Positions 50,693 to 60,236 of a stretch of DNA of 64,000 bases are shown here, in pieces. Every line of letters starts with the position of its first letter. Position 1 is the stretch's first letter. The translations under genes and the position numbers were made by a program. The DNA is from Frigidibacter mobilis (lineage in GTDB: Bacteria > Pseudomonadota > Alphaproteobacteria > Rhodobacterales > Rhodobacteraceae): NCBI RefSeq assembly GCF_001620265.1, contig NZ_CP012661.1, forward strand, positions 558,001 through 622,000, given 5' to 3'. The notes beneath the pieces were generated by a model, which worked only from the letters and a program-made list of their open reading frames with translations, made no database searches and was not told the DNA's origin.

Positions 50693-53194
50693 ATGAAAAC
50701 CCATGTTCGTGCCCTGGTCGTCGGCGGCGGCGCCGTCGGAAACGGGATCGCCTATCACCTTGCCAAGGCCGGCTGGGACACGATGCTGCTGGAACGGGAC
50801 GAGCTGACCTCGGGCTCCACCTGGCACGCGGCCGGCCTCTTGCCGCTGTTCAACATGGGCTATGCGACCACCCATATCCACAAGTACAGCGTCGATTTCT
50901 ACAAGACGCTGGAGGCCGAAACCGGGCTCAACGCCGGCTTCGCGGTGGTCGGCAACCTGCGCATGGCGCAGACCGATGCGCGGATGGATGAATACATGCT
51001 GTATTCCTCGGTCGCCGAAACCGCCGATGTCTACCACGAATTCCTGACCCCCGCGCAGATCAAGGAGCGCTGGCCGCTGGTGCGGATCGAAGACCTGAAG
51101 GGCGCGCTGTTCCACCCGCAGGACGGCTACATCAACCCCGCCGACGTGACGCAGGCGATGGCCAAGGGCGCGCGCCAGCACGGGGCGGAAATCGTCCGCC
51201 GCGCGCAGGTCGACAGCTACCAGTGGACCGGCAGCGAATGGATCGTGCGCGGGCAGATGATGGTGGAAAAGGGCGGGATGCTGGTCGCCTCCGAAGAGGC
51301 GTTCGAGATCCGGGCCGAGCATGTGGTGACGGCGACGGGTAACCACGCGCAGCGCACCGCCCGGCTGCTGGGGCTCAAGATCCCGGCAATTCCGGTGGAG
51401 CACCAGTATATCGTCACCGAACCCGATCCGATGCTGGCCGCCTGGCGCAAGGCCGGCAACCCCGAGCACCCGGTGCTGCGCGATGCCGACGCGAAATGGT
51501 ATGTGCGCGAGGAGCGCGGCGGCTGGATCCTTGGCCCCTATGAGCGCAATGCCCCGGCCCGCTTCCTCTATGACGTGCCCGAAAGCTTCCGCGCCGACCT
51601 GTTCCCGCTGGATCTGGAGCGGATCGAGGAAGAATACATGAGCATGATCCACCGGATTCCCTCGTCGGAAACCGTTGGCCTCAAGGACGATTTCAACGGC
51701 CCGATCTGCTACACCCCCGATGGCAACCCGCTGGTCGGCCCGGCGCCGGGCCTGCGCAACATGTGGCTGGCCGAGGGCTTCAGCTTCGGCATCACCGCGG
51801 CGGGCGGCACCGGCCATTACCTCGCCCAGCTGATGACCGAAGGCGAGGCCGAGATCGACATGGCCAGCCTCGACCCCAAGCGTTACGGCAGCTGGATGAC
51901 GACCGAATATGCGGCGCGCAAGAACGAGGAATGCTATGAGCATGTCTTCGTGCTGCACCACCCCGACGAGGAGCGCGAAGCCTGCCGCCCACTGCGCACC
52001 GCCCCAGTCTATGACCGACAAAAGGCGCTTGGCGCCCAGTTCGGCCAGGTGAATGGCTGGGAACGGCCGAACTATTACGGCCCGCTGGATGCGCCCTCCA
52101 GCTTCGACCATGACGCCCGCAGTTTCCGCCGCGGTGCGTGGTGGGACTATGCCAAGGCCGAAGCCGAGGCGCTGCGCGAGACCGCCGGCCTGATCGACGC
52201 CACTGCCTTCACCAAGCATCTGCTGCGCGGGCCGGGCGCGACGGCGTTCCTCGACCGCTTCACCTGCAACAAGCTGCCTGCCATTGGCCGCATCAACCTG
52301 ACCTATGCGCTGACCGCGACGGGCACCACACGGACCGAATACACGATCGTCCGTTTGTCGGAAAATGAATATTATCTGGTCTCTGCCGGGGCCTGGACGG
52401 CCTATGATGCAGATTATCTGAAGAAGTCCGCCGAGGATTTCATCGCGTCGGGCGGCGGCTATCTCGACATCCACGACGTGACCACGCAATGGGGCGTCTT
52501 CGCGCTTGCCGGCCCCAACTCCCGGGCGATCCTGAACGAGCTGGTGCGCGACGCGGCCCCCGAAACCGTGCTGTCCAACAAGCGCTTCCCCTGGCTGACG
52601 ATGCGCAACATCGAGCTTGGCATGTGCCCGGTGCGCGCGATCCGCGTCGCCTATACCGGCGAGCTGGGATGGGAGCTGCACCACCCGATCGAGATGTCGG
52701 CCTATCTGTGGGACCAGCTGCAGGCCGCTGGCGCGAAGCACGGCATGAAGCTAGTCGGTGCCCGCGCCCAGAACTGGCTGCGGCAAGAGAAATCCTATCG
52801 CGCCTTCGGCACCGAACTGGGGCGCGACGCGACCCCGCTCGAGGCCGGGCTGGACCGTTTCGTGGACCTGTCGAAAGACTTCCACGGCAAGCAGGCGATG
52901 CTGGACACCGGCATCCGCAGCAAATGCGTGACGCTGCTGATCGACGGCCCCGCCGATTGCGATCCCTGGGGTAAGGAGGCGCTGCTGCATGACGGGGCCA
53001 AGATCGGCCGCCTGACCTCGGGTGGCTGGTCGGTGGCCTTCGGCAAGCAGATCGGCATGGGCTATGTCCGCCCCGACCTTGCCGTCACCGGGCAGAAGCT
53101 GAAGGTGCGGATGATGCGCCAGCTGTGGGATGCCGAGGTGGTGGAGGACAGCCCCTTCGACCCGGCCAACGCCCGCATCCGCAAGGACGGCTGA
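50693..53194 (+). CDS. Dimethylglycine/sarcosine dehydrogenase-like flavoprotein with C-terminal GcvT domain
   Basis: An 833-residue two-part enzyme. The N-terminal DAO-type FAD domain has GGGAVGNGIAYHLAKAG and STWHAAGLLP, whose His45 matches the covalent FAD-linking residue of mammalian dimethylglycine and sarcosine dehydrogenases. The C-terminal GcvT/aminomethyltransferase domain has RVAYTGELGWELHHPIE. The pair oxidises an N-methyl group and passes the C1 unit to tetrahydrofolate. The substrate (dimethylglycine, sarcosine or another N-methyl amine) is not readable. It would suit the methylated-amine metabolism at the left end of the window. Shine-Dalgarno AGGAG lies ~8 bp before the ATG. 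Confidence 0.85.
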   Translation: MKTHVRALVVGGGAVGNGIAYHLAKAGWDTMLLERDELTSGSTWHAAGLLPLFNMGYATTHIHKYSVDFYKTLEAETGLNAGFAVVGNLRMAQTDARMDEYMLYSSVAETADVYHEFLTPAQIKERWPLVRIEDLKGALFHPQDGYINPADVTQAMAKGARQHGAEIVRRAQVDSYQWTGSEWIVRGQMMVEKGGMLVASEEAFEIRAEHVVTATGNHAQRTARLLGLKIPAIPVEHQYIVTEPDPMLAAWRKAGNPEHPVLRDADAKWYVREERGGWILGPYERNAPARFLYDVPESFRADLFPLDLERIEEEYMSMIHRIPSSETVGLKDDFNGPICYTPDGNPLVGPAPGLRNMWLAEGFSFGITAAGGTGHYLAQLMTEGEAEIDMASLDPKRYGSWMTTEYAARKNEECYEHVFVLHHPDEEREACRPLRTAPVYDRQKALGAQFGQVNGWERPNYYGPLDAPSSFDHDARSFRRGAWWDYAKAEAEALRETAGLIDATAFTKHLLRGPGATAFLDRFTCNKLPAIGRINLTYALTATGTTRTEYTIVRLSENEYYLVSAGAWTAYDADYLKKSAEDFIASGGGYLDIHDVTTQWGVFALAGPNSRAILNELVRDAAPETVLSNKRFPWLTMRNIELGMCPVRAIRVAYTGELGWELHHPIEMSAYLWDQLQAAGAKHGMKLVGARAQNWLRQEKSYRAFGTELGRDATPLEAGLDRFVDLSKDFHGKQAMLDTGIRSKCVTLLIDGPADCDPWGKEALLHDGAKIGRLTSGGWSVAFGKQIGMGYVRPDLAVTGQKLKVRMMRQLWDAEVVEDSPFDPANARIRKDG

Positions 53195-53272
53195 GGCAAA
53201 AGGTCGCAAAACCTGCTGTCATGGCCGGGCCTCTGCCGCTAGGGTGATCCTCGATCAGCCTGGAGGCCAGAC

Positions 53273-54562
53273 ATGGAACTTATCGCAAAAGCGGCCGCAG
53301 TCGTGGGCGGCACAATTGCCAGCCTGCGCCGAAGAAACTCCCCGGCCCATCAGGCAATGGGGCCGAGTCCGCAGATCCCCGAGGCGCGCAAGCAGGGGAT
53401 CATGACCCTGAAGATGCCCGTTGCCCACGGCTGGCAGGACGGGCACCTGCCCACCTGCGCCCCGGGGCTGAAGGTCAACGCCTTCGCCTCGGGTCTCGAC
53501 CATCCGCGGTGGATCGAGGTTCTGCCGAACGGCGATGTGCTGGTGGCGGAATCCAAGGAACAGCCGGGCCCGCCCAAGACCTTGATGGACCATGCCGCAC
53601 AGGCGACGATGCGGCGGGCCAAGGCCATCGGCACCAGCGCCAACCGCGTGTCGCTGTGGCGCGATGCCGATGGCGACGGCGTGGCCGAGATCCGAACGGT
53701 CTTTGTGGAAAACCAGAACCAGCCCTTCGGCATGGCGCTGGTCGGCGGCAGGTTCTTCCTTGGCAATACCGATGGCATCGTCGCCTTCGACTACACCCCC
53801 GGCGCAACCTCGCTGGCCGGGGTCGGGGAAAAGCTGGTCAGCTTCAAGCCGCACGGGCACTGGACGCGCAGCCTGATCGTCTCGCCCGACGGCACCAAAG
53901 TCTATGCCGGCGTGGGCTCGCTGACCAACATCGCCGATCAGGGGATGGAGGTCGAAGAGGGCCGCGCCGCGATCTGGGAGCTGGATCTTGCAACCGGAAC
54001 CGCCCGCATCTTCGCCTCGGGCCTGCGCAACGCCGTCGGCATGGCGTGGGAGCCGGTGACCGGCGCACTGTGGACGGTGGTGAACGAACGCGACGGCCTG
54101 GGCGATGAGACGCCCCCCGATTACCTGACCTCGGTGCAGGAGGGGGGATTCTACGGCTGGCCCTACTGCTATTGGGGCGCCACCGTGGATGACCGGGTGC
54201 CGCAGGATGCGGCGCTGGTCGCCCGTGCGATCATGCCCGACTATGCCCTTGGCGGGCACACCGCCTCGCTGGGGCTGTGCTGGATGCCGGCCGGAACCCT
54301 TCCGGGCTTCGGCGACGGCATGGTGATCGGCCAGCACGGGTCGTGGAACCGCTCGAAGCTGAGCGGCTACAAGCTGATCTTCGTGCCCTTCGAGAACGGC
54401 CGTCCCAGCGGCCCGCCGCGCGACATCCTCAGCGGGTTCCTGTCGGAGGACGAGAAGCTCGCCTACGGGCGCCCCGTCGGCGTCGCCATCGGGCCAGACA
54501 AGGCATCGCTGCTGATGGCCGATGACGTGGGCGACGTGATCTGGCGCGTCACCGGCGCCTAG
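53273..54562 (+). CDS. L-sorbosone dehydrogenase-like six-bladed beta-propeller protein
   Basis: A 429-residue protein of the sorbosone/glucose dehydrogenase (PQQ-type) superfamily. It shows GLDHPRWIEVLPNGDVLVAE, QNQPFGMALVGGRFF, LRNAVGMAWEP and WPYCYWG, the family's blade pattern, and ends with LLMADDVGDVIWRV. The N-terminus has only a weak hydrophobic stretch (AAAVVGGTIASL), so membrane anchoring or secretion is possible but unclear. It may use PQQ to oxidise sugars or aldoses; no PQQ genes are in the window. It starts 78 bp after the flavoprotein gene on the same strand. Confidence 0.8.
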   Translation: MELIAKAAAVVGGTIASLRRRNSPAHQAMGPSPQIPEARKQGIMTLKMPVAHGWQDGHLPTCAPGLKVNAFASGLDHPRWIEVLPNGDVLVAESKEQPGPPKTLMDHAAQATMRRAKAIGTSANRVSLWRDADGDGVAEIRTVFVENQNQPFGMALVGGRFFLGNTDGIVAFDYTPGATSLAGVGEKLVSFKPHGHWTRSLIVSPDGTKVYAGVGSLTNIADQGMEVEEGRAAIWELDLATGTARIFASGLRNAVGMAWEPVTGALWTVVNERDGLGDETPPDYLTSVQEGGFYGWPYCYWGATVDDRVPQDAALVARAIMPDYALGGHTASLGLCWMPAGTLPGFGDGMVIGQHGSWNRSKLSGYKLIFVPFENGRPSGPPRDILSGFLSEDEKLAYGRPVGVAIGPDKASLLMADDVGDVIWRVTGA

Positions 54563-54574
54563 CGGCGGGCGCGG

Positions 54575-55354
54575 CTACTGGCTGCGCAGCGCCAGCCAGC
54601 GCAGCCATTGCCGGTGCGAGCCACCGAAGGCGTTCAGGTCCACCTCGCCCGTAACCCCGCGGGCGAGGCCGGTGCCGGTATATTGCCAGAACGTCCAGTC
54701 ATGCCCGGGATAGACCTGCTGCGGGTGCCCGGCGACGGAGCGCAGCCAGAACTCCACTCCGTTCAGCCGCCACATCTCGTTGTCGCGGAAGAAATCGACG
54801 GTGGTGTAGACCACGGGCCGCTGGCCGTAATACCGGGTCAGGAGGCTCAGGAAGATCTCGGCCTCGGTGCGGATCCATTCCGGCGACGGGCGGCCGGGGC
54901 AGGTGCGCGAGGTATGGGTCCATTCCATGTCCAGCACCGGCGGCAGCGCGCCCCGCTCGGCCGGCACGTTGCGGATGAACCATTCGGCCTGTTCCTGCGC
55001 GGTGCGGCAGAAATAGTAGTAGTGGTAGGCGCCGCGCGGCAGCCCGGCGCGGCGCGCGCCCTCCCAGTTGGTGCGGAACATCGGGTCGGCCACGTCGCCG
55101 CCCTCGGTCGCCTTGATCCAGGCGAAGGACACCCCGCCCGTGGCGACAGCGTACCAGTCGATATTGCCCTGCCAGCGCGACACGTCGATGCCATGCACCT
55201 CATATCCCGCCGGGGTGCGGCCATACCAGGGATGCGGCCTGGCATCGCCGAATTGCGGCGGGATCCCCTGCGGATGCTGGCCGCCGCCGCCGCCGCAAGA
55301 GGCCACAACCGCCGCCAGGGCGATGACCGCCAGCCCCCTGATCCATCCGCGCAT
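54575..55354 (-). CDS. Glycoside hydrolase family 25 (lysozyme-like) lipoprotein
   Basis: A 259-residue lipoprotein. The signal ends in the lipobox VASC, followed by a Gly-rich linker. The GH25 muramidase domain has VHGIDVSRWQGNIDW (first catalytic Asp), FAWIKATEGGDVADP, RGAYHYYYF and PPVLDMEW with the Asp/Glu pair. It should cleave peptidoglycan glycan strands, in the periplasm if it stays lipid-anchored. The start at 55354 is taken because the upstream reading is basic and signal-less. It is convergent with the sorbosone-dehydrogenase-like gene, with only 12 bp between stops. Confidence 0.88.
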   Translation of the reverse strand: MRGWIRGLAVIALAAVVASCGGGGGQHPQGIPPQFGDARPHPWYGRTPAGYEVHGIDVSRWQGNIDWYAVATGGVSFAWIKATEGGDVADPMFRTNWEGARRAGLPRGAYHYYYFCRTAQEQAEWFIRNVPAERGALPPVLDMEWTHTSRTCPGRPSPEWIRTEAEIFLSLLTRYYGQRPVVYTTVDFFRDNEMWRLNGVEFWLRSVAGHPQQVYPGHDWTFWQYTGTGLARGVTGEVDLNAFGGSHRQWLRWLALRSQ

Positions 55355-55469
55355 CTGCTGCCCCCGCCTCCTGTCGCGGACCATGCCGCGCCTCACTTTT
55401 TTGCGACCTTGCCGCAGGGGGGGCGGAATGTCACGGGGGGCAGGGCGGGGGCAACGCAAACGTGTCCGC

Positions 55470-55817
55470 CTAGACGGCTTTCGCGGCGGCCAGCTCATCC
55501 CAGCAGGCCAGTGCGTGCCCGGCATACATCATCGCCGGCCCGCCGCCCATCTGGACGGCCATCGCCAGCACGTCGCCCAGTTCCTCGCGCGTCGCGCCCT
55601 CTTTCATCAGCGCATCGACATGCAGCACGATGCAGGGCTCGCAGCGCACGCCGACGGCGATGCCAAGGGCGATGAATTCCTTCTCCTTCATGCCCAGAAC
55701 GCCGCCCTCCTTCACGCCCTTGGACAGCGCGCTGAAGCCGCGTGCCGTTTCGGGAATCGCCCTGTAGAGCGTGCGCAGCTCGTCGCGCATCGTGTCGATC
55801 TTGGTCTGATAGTCCAT
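55470..55817 (-). CDS. Carboxymuconolactone decarboxylase (AhpD-like) family protein
   Basis: A 115-residue all-helical protein with the AhpD-like redox motif CEPC and a following His (GVRCEPCIVLHVDALMKEG), characteristic of CMD proteins that act in peroxide defence or as small thiol-dependent enzymes. The true decarboxylase is less likely because the two-Cys motif is present. Cytosolic, single gene; about 115 bp of non-coding DNA separate it from the GH25 gene. Confidence 0.88.
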   Translation of the reverse strand: MDYQTKIDTMRDELRTLYRAIPETARGFSALSKGVKEGGVLGMKEKEFIALGIAVGVRCEPCIVLHVDALMKEGATREELGDVLAMAVQMGGGPAMMYAGHALACWDELAAAKAV

Positions 55818-55917
55818 GTCCGGCTCCTGCCTGTTTTGCTTGGCAACATCTGGCAGAGCGGACGGGCCCGGACCTTGATCCGCGTCAAATCATGCAATAT
55901 CCGGCATATGCTTTCCG

Positions 55918-56994
55918 TCAGCCGAACCGCGCCGGTGACAGTGCCGCAACCGTGGCTGCGTCCAGGCCCGGCGCGCGCCCGGCGATCAGGTCCGCCGCGA
56001 GCTGGCTGGCGCCGGGGCAGGTCTGGAAGCCATAGCCGCCTTGTCCCGCCAGCCAGAAGAAATCCGGCACCCGCGGATCGGGCCCGATCACCAGCACCCG
56101 GTCGGGCGCGAAGGTGCGCAGCCCCGCCCAGTTCGAGATCATGCGGGTGACAGGCTCCGTCACCATCTCCTCGTACCGCGCCAGCCCCTCGGCCAGCACC
56201 ATGTCATCGGCCCAGGCATCATGCGGGTCCATCGGGTGCTCCTCGGCGGGCGAGACGATCAGCGCCCCGGCATCGGGCTTGCAATACCAGCCCTCGCCGG
56301 CGCCGAACACCATCGGCCAGCGGTTGAGGTCATGCCCCCCCGGTGCCGGGATCCGCGCCATCGACCGGCGGTTGGGTTGATGCCCCAGCGGGCGCACCCC
56401 CGCCATCTGCGCCACCCCGTCCACCCAGGCCCCGGCGGCATTGACCAGCATCCGCCCGGAATGGCTGCCCGCGGCGCTGGTCACAGTCCAGCCGCCCGCA
56501 TCGCGGGCAATGCCTGTCACCCGTGCGCCGGTCACGACCTCGGCGCCATTGCCCCGCGCCTCGCGCAGGAAATTCTGGATCAGCAGGTCGGTGTCGATGT
56601 CCCAGGCATGGTCGGCGAAGGCCGCCAGCGCCACCGCATCCGGGTTCAGGATCGGCACGATCGCCCGCGCCTCGGCCAGGCTGATCTGCTCCAGCGCCAT
56701 ATCGGCGATATCCTCGGCAAAGGCCGCGGCCTCGCTTTCGCGCGCCACGATCATCATGCCGCGCGGGCTGAGGACCCCGCCATGCGCGTGGCGGTGATGG
56801 TCCTCGCTGGCAAGGCTCAGTTCCACCACCGGCGCCAGGCCATAGCGCGGTTCGAACAGCGCCGCCGAGCGGCCCGAGGCGTGATAGCCAAGCGCCGGTT
56901 CCGCCTCCAGCAGGGTGACGCGGCCCAGATGCGACAGCCGCGCCGCCGCCGAGATGCCGGCGATCCCGCCGCCGATGATGAGGAAGTCCTGCAT
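55918..56994 (-). CDS. DadA-like FAD-dependent amine/amino-acid oxidoreductase
   Basis: A 358-residue DAO-family flavoenzyme. It opens with the FAD motif [21 protein letters not shown] and carries YHASGRSAALFEPRYG, a stretch typical of the sarcosine-oxidase/DadA group, and RVLVIGPDPRVPDFFWLAGQGGYG near the C-terminus. It probably oxidises an amino acid or N-methylated amine; the exact substrate is unknown. The ATG at 56994 has AGGAGA just upstream. It follows the second BMP binding-protein gene on the same strand with a 72-bp gap, so it may be the last gene of that operon. Confidence 0.82.
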   Translation of the reverse strand: MQDFLIIGGGIAGISAAARLSHLGRVTLLEAEPALGYHASGRSAALFEPRYGLAPVVELSLASEDHHRHAHGGVLSPRGMMIVARESEAAAFAEDIADMALEQISLAEARAIVPILNPDAVALAAFADHAWDIDTDLLIQNFLREARGNGAEVVTGARVTGIARDAGGWTVTSAAGSHSGRMLVNAAGAWVDGVAQMAGVRPLGHQPNRRSMARIPAPGGHDLNRWPMVFGAGEGWYCKPDAGALIVSPAEEHPMDPHDAWADDMVLAEGLARYEEMVTEPVTRMISNWAGLRTFAPDRVLVIGPDPRVPDFFWLAGQGGYGFQTCPGASQLAADLIAGRAPGLDAATVAALSPARFG

Positions 56995-57066
56995 GTCGTC
57001 TCCTGCGCGAGCAAAACGCAAGAAGGGGGCACCCATGCCCCCCTCTGCCGTATCGGGGTGTCGCGC

Positions 57067-58149
57067 TTATTGCGGGATGTCGCCCTTGATGCCCTCGACA
57101 TAGAAGTTCAGGCCGGCGAGCGTGCCATCGTCCGCCACTTCGCCTTCGGCCAGCCAGACGGACCCGTCCTGCTTGTTCAGCGGGCCGGTGAAGGGATGGT
57201 AGGACTTGTCGGCGATGGAGGCCGCCAGCGCCTCGGCCTCGGCCTTCACCTCGGCGGGCACCGCATCGGTGATTTCGCCGATGCCGACCTCGCCCTCGCC
57301 GATGCCGCCCCAGGTGTCGGTCGCGGTCCAGGTGCCGTCCAGCGCCGCCTGCACGCGCTCGATGTAATAGGGCGCCCAGTTGTCGATGATCGACGAAACC
57401 CGCGGGCTCGGCGCAAAGTCCAGCATGTCAGACGCCTGGCCAAAGCCGATCACGCCGGGGGTCTTGGCAGCCTCGGCCAGCGGCGCGGTGGAATCGGTAT
57501 GGGCCAGGATCACGTCCACGCCCTGCTCGATCAGCGCCTTGGCAGCATCGGCCTCTTTCGCCGGGTCGAACCAGGTATAGGCCCAGACCACGCTGATCTC
57601 GACATCCGGGTTCACCTTCTTGGCGTGGATGTAGGTCGAGTTGATGCCCTGGATCACCTCGGGGATCGGGAAGGATCCGATATAGCCGATCTTGTTCGAT
57701 TTGGTCATGCGCCCGGCGATGGTGCCCATCACGGCGCGGCCTTCGTAAAAGCGGGCATTGTAGGTGGCGACGTTGTCGGCGCGCTTATAGCCCGTCGCAT
57801 GTTCGAATTTCACATCCGGGAACTTGGCCGCCACGTTGATCGTCGGGTCCATGTAGCCGAAGGAGGTGGTGAAGATCAGGTCCGCGCCCTGCATCGCCAT
57901 CTGGGTCAGCGCGCGTTCGGCATCGGCGCCTTCCGGCACGCTTTCCAGATAGACGGTCTCGACCTTGTCCCCGAACTCCTTTTCCACCGCCAGGCGGCCC
58001 TGATCGTGCTGGTAGGACCAGCCCAGATCGCCGATCGGGCCGACATAGATGAAGCCGACCTTCAGCGGGTCTTGCGCCAGTGCCGGGCTGGCCAGCGATA
58101 CGGCGACCAGCGCGGCGGCGCCGGATTTCAGCAGGGTTCTGCGTTGCAT
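57067..58149 (-). CDS. BMP-family ABC transporter substrate-binding protein (second system)
   Basis: A periplasmic BMP/PnrA-family binding protein of 360 residues, with a twin-arginine-type signal (MQRRTLLKSGAAALVAV, cleaved after ...SPALA). KVGFIYVGPIGDLGWSYQHD is the typical mature opening, and IGYIGSFPIPEVIQGIN follows. It serves the two permeases and ATPase encoded upstream; their link with xdhB-xdhC suggests a purine base, urate or similar as ligand. It is distantly related to the binding protein at 13899-14888. Confidence 0.88.
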   Translation of the reverse strand: MQRRTLLKSGAAALVAVSLASPALAQDPLKVGFIYVGPIGDLGWSYQHDQGRLAVEKEFGDKVETVYLESVPEGADAERALTQMAMQGADLIFTTSFGYMDPTINVAAKFPDVKFEHATGYKRADNVATYNARFYEGRAVMGTIAGRMTKSNKIGYIGSFPIPEVIQGINSTYIHAKKVNPDVEISVVWAYTWFDPAKEADAAKALIEQGVDVILAHTDSTAPLAEAAKTPGVIGFGQASDMLDFAPSPRVSSIIDNWAPYYIERVQAALDGTWTATDTWGGIGEGEVGIGEITDAVPAEVKAEAEALAASIADKSYHPFTGPLNKQDGSVWLAEGEVADDGTLAGLNFYVEGIKGDIPQ

Positions 58150-58212
58150 CTTTGGGGTGCTCCCTTGGTTTTCATCGGTTAAGCGGGGCCGCCCGGCAGG
58201 GCAGCGGTGAAA

Positions 58213-59142
58213 TCAGCTGGAGGCATGGAAGACCCGTCCCAGCGAGGCGGGGGCGTTCTGCGCCGCACGGCGACGGTCTGCCGAAATCAGCACCAGAACA
58301 AGGATGGTCATCACGTAGGGCGCCATCGACAGGTATTGTACCGGGATCGCCACTCCTGCCGCCTGCAGGTTCAGTTGCAGCACCGTGACCCCGCCAAAGA
58401 GGTAGGCCCCTGCCAGCACCCGCCAGGGCCGCCAGCTGGCGAACACCACGATGGCCAGGGCAATCCAGCCGGCGCCGGCGGTCATGCCTTCGGTCCATTG
58501 CGGCACGCGAACAAGGCTGAGGTAGGCGCCGCCAAGGCCCGCGCAGGCGCCGCCGAAGGCAATCGCCAGCACGCGCAGCCGCACCACCTTGTAGCCAAGC
58601 GCATGGGCGGCATCATGGCTCTCGCCCACCGCGCGCAGCACGAGGCCCGCGCGGGTGAACTTCAGGAAGGCCCAGACCGCGGCGATGATGAGGATCGAGA
58701 CATAGACCATCGGGTCATGGCGCAGCAGCATCGGGCCGATCACCGGAATATCCGACAGCGGCCCGAAATCCATCTTTGGCGTCGGCGGCGGGCGCACGCC
58801 GGTGTAACCCTGCCCGATCAGCGCCGAAAACCCGATACCGAACAGTGTGAGGGCAAGTCCCGTCGCCACCTGGTTCGACAGCAGCACCTGCGTCAGGAAG
58901 GCAAAGATCAGCGACAGCGCCGCGCCCGCGACCGCCGCCCCGACAAACCCCAGCAGCGGCGAGCCGCTTTCCACCGCCGCGGCAAAGCCCGCAATGGCGC
59001 CGACGATCATCATGCCTTCCACGCCCAGGTTCAGCACCCCGGCCTTTTCCACCACCAACTCGCCGATCGCGGCCAGCAGGATCGGGGTCGAGGCCACCAT
59101 CAGCGAGGCGATCAGCAGGATCGGATCTATGGAGCCCATCAT
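58213..59142 (-). CDS. BMP-type ABC transporter permease (second system, smaller)
   Basis: A 309-residue permease of the same class as the one at 10292-11257. EKAGVLNLGVEGMMIVGAIAG near the N-terminus is the family's ATPase-contact element, and eight or more hydrophobic segments follow. It overlaps the partner permease gene by 4 bp. It would form half of the purine-type import channel. Inner membrane. Confidence 0.87.
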   Translation of the reverse strand: MMGSIDPILLIASLMVASTPILLAAIGELVVEKAGVLNLGVEGMMIVGAIAGFAAAVESGSPLLGFVGAAVAGAALSLIFAFLTQVLLSNQVATGLALTLFGIGFSALIGQGYTGVRPPPTPKMDFGPLSDIPVIGPMLLRHDPMVYVSILIIAAVWAFLKFTRAGLVLRAVGESHDAAHALGYKVVRLRVLAIAFGGACAGLGGAYLSLVRVPQWTEGMTAGAGWIALAIVVFASWRPWRVLAGAYLFGGVTVLQLNLQAAGVAIPVQYLSMAPYVMTILVLVLISADRRRAAQNAPASLGRVFHASS

Positions 59143-60236
59143 GCGCGCGCCCTCCCCTCGACCTTGCGTCGTGCCAGCCGGATGCGGAAATTCGCCAGCA
59201 CGTCGAAGGCCAGCAGGAAGAACAGCAGCATCCCCTGAAACGCCTGCACCGCGGCGGAAGGCAGGTTCAGCGTCAGCTGCGCCAGCTCGCCGCCAATATA
59301 GGTCAGCGCCATCAGCAGCCCCGCCAGCAGAATGCCGACCGGATGCAGCCGGCCCAGAAACGCCACGATGATCGCCGTGAACCCGTAGCCCGAGGCGAAG
59401 TCGGTGGTGATCTGCCCCGCCGGCCCCGACACCTCGAAAAGGCCGGCCAGCCCCGCCAGTGCGCCCGAGGTGCCCAGGCAGACAGAGGTCAGCAGCGCCG
59501 GGCTGACGCCGGCAAACCGCGCCGCCCGCGGCGCCTCGCCGGCCACCCGGATGTGAAAGCCGAGGATATGCCGGCTCAGCAGCACATAGGCCGCCACCAC
59601 CGCCCCAAGCGCCGCAACCCCGCCCCAGTGCATCCCGGTCCCGGCGATCAGCTCGCTGTTGAACGCGGCGGGGTAGTGCTGGAAATTGCGGCTGCCCGGA
59701 AAGCCCATGCCCTCGGGGTTCTTCAGCATCCCGAAGGACGCCGCCGACATGATGTGCTGCGCGACGTAGACCAGCATCAGCGACACCAGGATCTCGCTGG
59801 TCCCGAAGCGCAGCTTCAGCACTGCCGGGATCATCGCCCAGAGGAACCCGCCAAGCGCGCCCATCAGCACCATTGCCGGAAACAGCAGCACGCTGTCCGT
59901 CGGGTAGAAGGCCAGCCCCGTGGCCGCGCCGAACAGCGCGCCCATGATGTATTGCCCTTCCGCCCCGATGTTCCAGACCTGCGCCTTGAACCCCAGGCTC
60001 AGCCCGATGGCGATCAGGATCAGCGGCCCGGCCTTCACCAGCAGCTGCGGGCGCGAATAGCTGGCGAACTTCCCGAACAGCGGGTCCCAGAAGATGGTTC
60101 GGATCGCCTCCACCGGGTCCTTGCCAAGCGCCGCGAACAGCAGCCCGCCGGCAATCATCGTGGCGACCACCGCCAGCACCGGCGTCACCGCCGTCCAGCC
60201 GCGCGAAGGGGCAGGGCGCCGTTCAAGCTTCAGCAT
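59139..60236 (-). CDS. BMP-type ABC transporter permease (second system, larger)
   Basis: A 365-residue permease. KAQVWNIGAEGQYIMGALFG carries the GxEGQ coupling element near residue 90. It has a long series of hydrophobic helices and VAGEAPRAARFAGVSPALL in the cytoplasmic loop. The ATG at 60236 is preferred because the 16 extra upstream residues are Arg/Cys-rich; with this start it overlaps the ATPase stop by 14 bp. It pairs with the smaller permease. Confidence 0.87.
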   Translation of the reverse strand: MLKLERRPAPSRGWTAVTPVLAVVATMIAGGLLFAALGKDPVEAIRTIFWDPLFGKFASYSRPQLLVKAGPLILIAIGLSLGFKAQVWNIGAEGQYIMGALFGAATGLAFYPTDSVLLFPAMVLMGALGGFLWAMIPAVLKLRFGTSEILVSLMLVYVAQHIMSAASFGMLKNPEGMGFPGSRNFQHYPAAFNSELIAGTGMHWGGVAALGAVVAAYVLLSRHILGFHIRVAGEAPRAARFAGVSPALLTSVCLGTSGALAGLAGLFEVSGPAGQITTDFASGYGFTAIIVAFLGRLHPVGILLAGLLMALTYIGGELAQLTLNLPSAAVQAFQGMLLFFLLAFDVLANFRIRLARRKVEGRARA

